Below the pieces are notes generated by a model, which saw only the letters and a list, made by a program, of their open reading frames with translations, had not been told where the DNA came from and did not search any database. Made by a program: the position numbers and the translations under genes. Below, one piece after another: positions 57,991 to 64,000 of a stretch of DNA of 64,000 nucleotides. Each line of letters starts with the position of its first letter. Position 1 is the first letter of the stretch. Origin of the DNA: Strigamia acuminata (Eukaryota > Arthropoda > Chilopoda > Geophilomorpha > Linotaeniidae); the NCBI GenBank assembly GCA_949358305.1, contig OX442318.1, forward strand, positions 7,612,501-7,676,500, in the 5' to 3' direction.

Positions 57991-59360
57991 AAAGACTCGG
58001 GCACGAGAAAGAAGGGATTTATGACTCGTTTTTCGATTAGAATTTTTTGTTGTTGTTGCTGGAGTGGCGGGAAGGGGAAAGGCGTGTTTAGATTTACTAT
58101 ACTACTAATTTAACTACTAATTTGTGTTTGTAGAACGTTGTCGTTGCGTTTTATGAATAAAATCTGGTTAATATACGTCTAAAATGTCTGGGAAGTGTGA
58201 ATTTCCGTTTGCGAAATGCAGGAAGTTGTAAATTTAGTGTTTTTTGGGGTAAAATCGGAAGAAAATCCAATTAATTTGCGTGTAATAAATGGCAGGTTAT
58301 GTGTGGATGATTTTCCTTTTGTTTTGTTTTATTTTAGACAATTTTTATTATGATTAAGTGGAGAAAATTTGTTTGTTTTGCTTTGCTTATTTGTTATAAT
58401 TAGGAAAATTATAAGAGAGACCTTGATTTTGCTTGTCCACACCTTCAACCGGAAGTGAAAGTATCATCCCAGTGGCCGAGTCACACTTCACGCGTGTGCA
58501 ACAATCCATAAACCATGTGAGCTATACACATGATGGAAAATAATTTATTTTTATTTTTAAATAAATAAATATTAATATGACATAATTCCTCGCGAGTTTA
58601 CTAGATTAGGCCTAAATTCGAAACTCATTGGGTTCCAAACCTAAATCCGTCCAACAAAAGGTCAGAAAAAATATTTTTCATAAAATAAACCTAAAAAAAA
58701 AGACAAAATTGAGAGAAAATGTGGGGAAGGGTGTGGGGGGGTCGATAAGGTATGGGAAATGGGGGGAGAATTGTTGTAGGGAAGAGGAGAAGAGTATAGA
58801 GAGAATCTCTCTACACTCTCAAGTCAAATATTTACCTATGGGAGAGAGAGAGAGAACATTCGAAGGGTGAATAAAACGGTTTTTAACAGAAATTTTTTCA
58901 ATTGTTTTTTGAGAAAACTCCGTATAATTCGACGAATCGTGCATAATTTAATTAACTATTTAGTCCTGATGATATAGAACACAGATCATAATGGCCATAT
59001 GGTTTTTTTTTATGCTGCACACCTGCCAGCAATGATTACAGCAAAAATGTTGTATGGAAACATCAAAATGTAAAAATAAAAGCCAGAAAAATGATGAATA
59101 TTGAAATTATTTTTATAGTTCTTCTTGATGATTCAAACCTGTTTTGTTCTTCTGTAAATCGCGTAATTATAGGCCCTGTGCGCTTATTTGTCCTCATGTT
59201 CTGGCCCTTTTGTTGTCCCAGGCGACAAAATTGAAGACTAAACTAGAAATTAGAGACAAACAACTATTGTGTCTATTGTATAATATTGTAATATCCACCA
59301 CCAAATATGTCAGGATTGTCTGGCAAGTGGGAACACCCATCTTTATGTAAAACTAGTAAT
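57991..59360. other. Spacer without supported genes
   Basis: AT-rich sequence with a short GA-rich patch (58735-58860). No domain, splice or repeat family evidence is visible. Confidence 0.4.
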
Positions 59361-59364
59361 ATAA

Positions 59365-60125
59365 GAGCGGATTTGTAGGTCCGCGCAGAGAAGGGCCCCA
59401 TGCGGATATGGGGCTCCCAATTTCCAGAATGATATACATATATATTTTTAAAAAATCCTTAAAAATTTTTTTTATTAAATTTTTCATGTTGGACCCCAAA
59501 AAAGGGCCCCAACAGACCATATAATTTGTTTTACAACTAGGTTCTTGTGGAAGAAGGACCCCATAAGACTATGGGGGCCCCCAATTTCCAAAAAAAATGT
59601 ATATAAAAAAAATAAATGTCCAAAAACATTTTTTTTAAAAATATTTTTCATATAGGGCCCCAAAAAGTGCCCCAACAGACCATTAATTCGCTTTACAGCT
59701 AGGTTCTTGTGGAAGAAGGACCCCATAAGACTATGGGGGCACCCAATTTTCAAAAAATGTCCAAAAACATTTTTTTAAAAATATTTTTCATATAGGGCCC
59801 CAAAAAAGGGTCTCACAGACCATTAATTCGGTTTACAGCTAGGTTCTTGCAGAAGAAGGGCCCCAAACGGCAGTGGGGCTCCTAATTTAAAAATAAAATA
59901 TACCAGTATATCTACAAAAATTAATGTTCAAAGAATTTTTTTCACTTTTTCAAGTAGGCCCCAAAAAAGGGCCCCAGAGACCATTAATCCGACTTATGAC
60001 TAGCTTCTTGCAGGAGAAAGGCCCCAATTTCCCCCAAAAAATATACACACAAAAAAATTTCTTAAAAATGTCTTTTTTGTTAAATTTTTCACACGGGGCC
60101 CGAAAAAGGGCCCCAACGACCATCA
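59365..60125. repeat. Five tandem units of a GGGGCCC repeat, about 160 bp each
   Basis: Each unit has TTCTTGTGGAAGAAGGACCC (or a GGGCCCC variant), CCATAAGACTATGGGGGC..., an A/T filler with ATTTTTTTTAAAAATATTTT-like runs, then AGGGCCCCAAAAA(G)GG and CAGACCATTAATTCG. The units are diverged and the last ends at AAAGGGCCCCAACGACCA (about 60117). Related to the 3.1-3.6 kb block. Confidence 0.85.
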
Positions 60126-62600
60126 CAACTAGCCAGACTCTGTAACAAATTGTAATACTCGCAATATGTGGTTTCTCGCATTTATATAGTGCAATCTCAT
60201 CATTATTGATACAAGAAACTCTAATCACACTCGAGCAAGTGAGCCGTGTCATTGTATAAGCCGTGCCAAAGCCTCCCTTGTAAAAACCGCGGTGCAAAGT
60301 TTTATGGAATCATCAAACAACTGTTTGCAGAAACGCTTCAGACAGCATGGCGACGCTGGCCGCGAAAAGAAAATTCGTGGAAACTTCCAAGATAAGCAAC
60401 GCCGTGTTGACTTTTCTCAGGGACCGACGAGGCCGATAAAATAGTTGTGAAAACATCAAAGCCCGAGCCGACCACCAACACAAAAATGACGTCAAATGTT
60501 TAACGAGACAATACTTTGAGGACGCGAGCAAAATGGGCGTCGATGAATGAATGGCAGAATGAATGTCGCGGGGGCGGGAAAACGTCGCTGGTCAAGCCAA
60601 CAGGTTGATTATTGATACAAATTGAAATTTGTGTTGCATTTCCATGTAAAAGGGGCGTCGCCCCAACCACATTTATAAGAAGGGTAGGGTAGGGTAGGGT
60701 GAGGTGTCAAAGGTAGGAGGGGTCCTTTTTACCATGGGTGTGGGCAGTTTGGCGGAAATATAGTGGCAACACCCTGATGCCTAGTGTGAAGCATTTTCAC
60801 TCTTGTGCTGGCATCATCCGCAGCAACTCAAGGTAAGTTTGCTGCTAAGTTTCTCACCTGGTTGCCTAAACAGGTATGGGCAGGTTAAACAATCGGAGAT
60901 TGGGTGGTGTTATTGGAGGTGTTCAAAGGGTTTGTGAAGGAGGTCTGGATGGGTTTTATGTGGGCAGGTGTGAAGGGATGGATTGGAAAAGTCGAGATTT
61001 TGTTTATAGGGGTTTGTGTGGGTTTTGTGGATGGATTGTTGTGGGGTAATGGTTTTGTGTGGGTGAGTTGTTTGGGGGAAAGTTAGGATGTTTATTTTTT
61101 AGGTTAAGTTTTGTTGTGTAATCTTTTTTTTTTGTTTTTTTGTTATTATCTGTGGTTATTTTGAGGCTGTTAATGATTTGTGATAAATCATGATTGATTG
61201 CATGAGAAAGGATTAAATTTTGTTTTGTTTTGTTTTTGTTTTGTTTTTGTGAGTTTATGCGATTTTTTGGTGGTTTTTGCATGAATTGGACTAAAATTGA
61301 ACATTTTACACAATTTCTGAACAATATTTCACAGATTTTCCGATTAATTTCAAGAAAACACATCAAATAAAAATCGCTCAAACACGTTTTGAAATTTGGT
61401 CAAAATTGTTATTATTTTAAATTTTAAATTTTACGCGATTTATTCAGTGATTTTTGGATGAAAAATGCAAACAAATCATTTATTATCGACATTTTAATCC
61501 AAATCTGACTAAAATTGAACATTTCACACAATTTCAGAACAAATTTTCACAAATTTCCCACCAATTTCCCAATTCCAACAAAAAAACCAAACAAAAATCG
61601 CTAAAACACATTTCAAATTTTACTAAAACTCCACAAAATTTCAACAAAATCCAAACCAACATTTTAATTTTTAAAAAAAAAATCCTCACTCACTCTCTCA
61701 TCCTACCCACAATACACCACCAAATTGGTCATTTTTATTTTTAATAGACCTTAACATACCCCTTACGGCAGATTACATTATAAATTAATCCGTTAATTGA
61801 ACACAGATGGGTATCATCAAGCGTAGGCGCCTCGGTGTCGCCACGTCAAAAGATGATCAAATCCCATAATTCAACACCAACCACAACCCACCACCCCCAC
61901 CCCCCCATCCATTAAATTACACTACATCATTTATTGATTATTATTACAAACACATTGATAGCACGAGAGGGGACCGACAGATGTGATCATCAAATGACGA
62001 TTACACCCTCACGCACAACATCGTGTCAACAATGCACTAAACACCTCCATCCTTCCCTTCCCCACCCCCTCGCCAATGTCCCTTTTTCTCTGTTGACTGT
62101 GGCACTTAATACACCTGAGACAAAAATTCTCCACGGTGCCTTTGTCAAAGTGAAGTTCCGGTCGACATGGAATGAGTGGAGTGCTACACGTATCACGTTT
62201 TGTTTGCCCACCAGGGGGTCGAAATTAAATTCAAGGTGCAACTGTTGCCTTTTAAACAATAAATTATACAATTACAATCCTGAAATAACAAAAGACAGGC
62301 AAAACCATGCACAGGGTGAAGGGGAAGTTGAACTAAATGGCCAAAACGAAGGTGGAAAGGTGATAGACAGGTATTTTCTACTCGGAAAAAGGATTTTTAG
62401 AATTTATTTTTATAAGTTTTAATTTTAACACGAGTGAAATGCATGTTTTATTACGATTTTTGTTGATTTAATTGAAGAGTATAGTGAATTATTTGTTGTT
62501 GGGTTGGCTTCACTGCAGTGTCAATGATTTTTATAAGTAAACTTTGGGGGACCAGGGTCGGTTAAGGGTTTTGGGGGGGCCCAGAGTAGTTCCGACAGGG
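60126..62600. other. Spacer without supported genes
   Basis: Contains (GGGTA)n at 60683-60703 and a consensus donor AAG/GTAAGT at 60833 that could end a 5'UTR exon of an unseen + strand gene. The remainder is AT-rich, with TTTTG/TTTTGT runs near 61220. Open frames at 61454-62422 lack domains. Confidence 0.4.
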
Positions 62601-62610
62601 GGGCATCGTG

Positions 62611-63520
62611 TGCCAGGAGTGGATTTATAGGTTCTCGCGGTTTTTGTAAGGGAAAGGGCCCATGGGGCGGCGGGGTCCCTTGATTTCAAAATAAATATTT
62701 TTTTGCTTAAGAAAATTTTTTAAAATAAATTTTGTTGGATAAAATTTGGGGCCCAAGAAATAGCTGTGAGAAGGGCCCATGAGACCAGAAATGAAGGTCT
62801 CATGGGCCCTTCTCACAGCTATTTCTGGCAGAAATCCGTTTCTATCATGAAAAGATATTTTTATAATATTTTCAAGCAACAAAATTGTATTTTCTCACAA
62901 ATCAATGCAATTTTCGTGTGAAAAAATCCATTTTTGTGTGAAAAAATCCATTTTTGTGTGAAAAAATCCATTTTTGTGTGAAAAAATCCATTTTTGTGTG
63001 AAAAAATCCATTTTTGTGTGAAAAAATCCATTTTTGTGTGAAAAAATCCATTTTTGTGTGAAAAAATCCATTTTTGTGTGAAAAAATCCATTTTTGTGTG
63101 AAAAAAATGCGTTTTTGTGTGGAAAAAAATGCGTTTTTGTGTGAAAAAATGCGTTTTTGTGTGAAAAAATGCGTTTTTGTTTGAAAAAAATGCGTTTTTG
63201 TGTGAAAAAATCCATTTTCGTGTGAAAAAAATCCGTTTTTGTGTGGAAAAAAATGCGTTTTTGTGTGAAAAAAATGCGTTTTTGTGTGAAAAAATGCGTT
63301 TTTGTGTGAAAAAATGCGTTTTTGTTTGAAAAAAATGCGTTTTTGTGTGAAAAAAATCCATTTTCGTGTGAAAAAAATCCGTTTTTGTGTGGAAAAAAAT
63401 GCGTTTTTGTGTGAAAAAAATGAATTCTTAGACAAATAAATTCATTTACGACCTAAAACACGTGCATTTTATCTAAAAAAAAAATACATTTTACAGTGTA
63501 CCATGTACTAAAAGACCTTT
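62611..63520. mobile_element. GGGCCC element with a large 20-bp array
   Basis: It starts with CCAGGAGTGGATTTATAGG, the same end as the 39.8-40.5 kb element, then GGGCCCATGGGG, a 31-bp perfect hairpin (62756-62826) and the array at 62910-63430. The far end (TTTTACAGTGTACCATGTAC) resembles the right side of the 8.0-8.7 kb element (CGTGTACCGTGCACC). Confidence 0.7.
62910..63430. repeat. Highly uniform 20-bp minisatellite
   Basis: The first ten units are AAAAAATCCATTTTTGTGTG with no differences. They are followed by about 15 units of the AAAAATGCGTTTTTGTGTG variant, within which a block of about 140 bp (63100-63240) is repeated at 63240-63400. Open frames of 100-177 codons across it (repeats of FFHTKTH) are artefacts. 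Confidence 0.97.
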
Positions 63521-64000
63521 TAGAACCATAGAACCCGTGACATTTGCCTCTTTGACCACTCTTCAATGCAGCTCTCCTTTCTAGTGATGCAACATCTCAA
63601 AGTTTTCCATTGGCTGACATCTATTTATGTTAATAACACCCTCCGATGTCTATGAATGGATGTAATTGTGTTTATCTCGCTTCATCAGCATATTGTACCA
63701 CATTGTGTGCGAGACAAAACGAATGATAATCATCCCGACGTCTTATCTTTCGTATATGGCGGTAACAGAACGTTGTCTTTAGGAGTGGACGGACATGACC
63801 TTCTCTGTGAGAACCGGACAACCTTATTTTATTGGAGGGGGTAACTTGGGTCCCTCAGCTCATTATAAATCACCATGGGGGTGATAGAGGGAGTTACGGT
63901 GACTAGACGAAAAAGGAAAAGTCGCTTCAGTTTTTAAACCTGGATTGCAGCCATGCTGAGTACTGCCCAGTTTTCCCGCCTGCCAAACAAATCTATTTCT
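63521..64000. other. Right edge without supported features
   Basis: Unique sequence with one short + strand open frame (63656-63844) lacking any domain. Nothing can be assigned. Confidence 0.35.

Noticed and set aside
61934-62422. 162-codon + strand open frame
   Set aside because: Composition is non-coding-like, a long opposite frame overlaps it, and there are no domains or splice partners.
62861-63435. Long minus-strand open frames (up to 177 codons) of FFHTKTH/IFSHKN repeats
   Set aside because: They arise because the 20-bp satellite unit has no stop in several frames. All three frames are open over the same DNA, which is a repeat artefact, not a protein.

Overview
The window is animal nuclear DNA. 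It has spliced genes with GT-AG introns and no operons. Gene promoters and exons are CpG- and GC-richer, and they sit in very AT-rich introns and spacers full of minisatellites and short inverted-repeat transposons (MITEs). Proteins are close to their vertebrate counterparts (Argonaute with a complete slicer tetrad, a KLF4-like factor, a TGFBRAP1/Vps3 homologue, a NHERF-type scaffold), but introns are compact. An invertebrate, possibly an invertebrate deuterostome, fits; the sequence does not settle the phylum.

Layout. 1-2027 (-): the first two coding exons of a gene with an EH1-like repressor motif, probably a homeobox-type transcription factor that continues past the left edge. 2.0-19.4 kb: promoter of that gene, then a gene-poor tract with several minisatellites, GGGCCC-rich repeats, one clean TA-flanked MITE and a long AT-rich stretch. 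19452-29736 (-): a 20-exon Argonaute gene encoding 904 residues by my exon reconstruction, every junction in phase. 30208-36468 (+): an 18-exon TGFBRAP1/Vps3-like gene of 871 residues. These two genes are head to head with 471 bp between start codons. 37597-43544 (+): a three-exon NHERF-like gene of 334 residues with one PDZ domain and an ezrin-binding-like tail. 46.8-51.2 kb (-): a tandem pair of very small genes for secreted peptides (73 and 58 residues), found by comparing the locus with itself. A broken DIRS-like retrotransposon lies between them and nested MITEs lie in one intron. 51.3-55.8 kb: AT-rich spacer. 55883-57700 (-): a two-exon KLF1/2/4-type zinc-finger gene. 57.9-64.0 kb: no convincing gene, but several GGGCCC repeats and a large 20-bp-unit array.

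The recognised genes belong to different processes (small-RNA silencing, endosomal tethering, membrane scaffolding, transcription), so apart from the shared Argonaute/TGFBRAP1 promoter there is no sign that they work together. The most novel items are the tandem secreted-peptide pair, whose signal peptide, promoter and splice sites are conserved while the mature parts differ completely, and the repeated finding of minisatellite arrays inside terminal-inverted-repeat elements.
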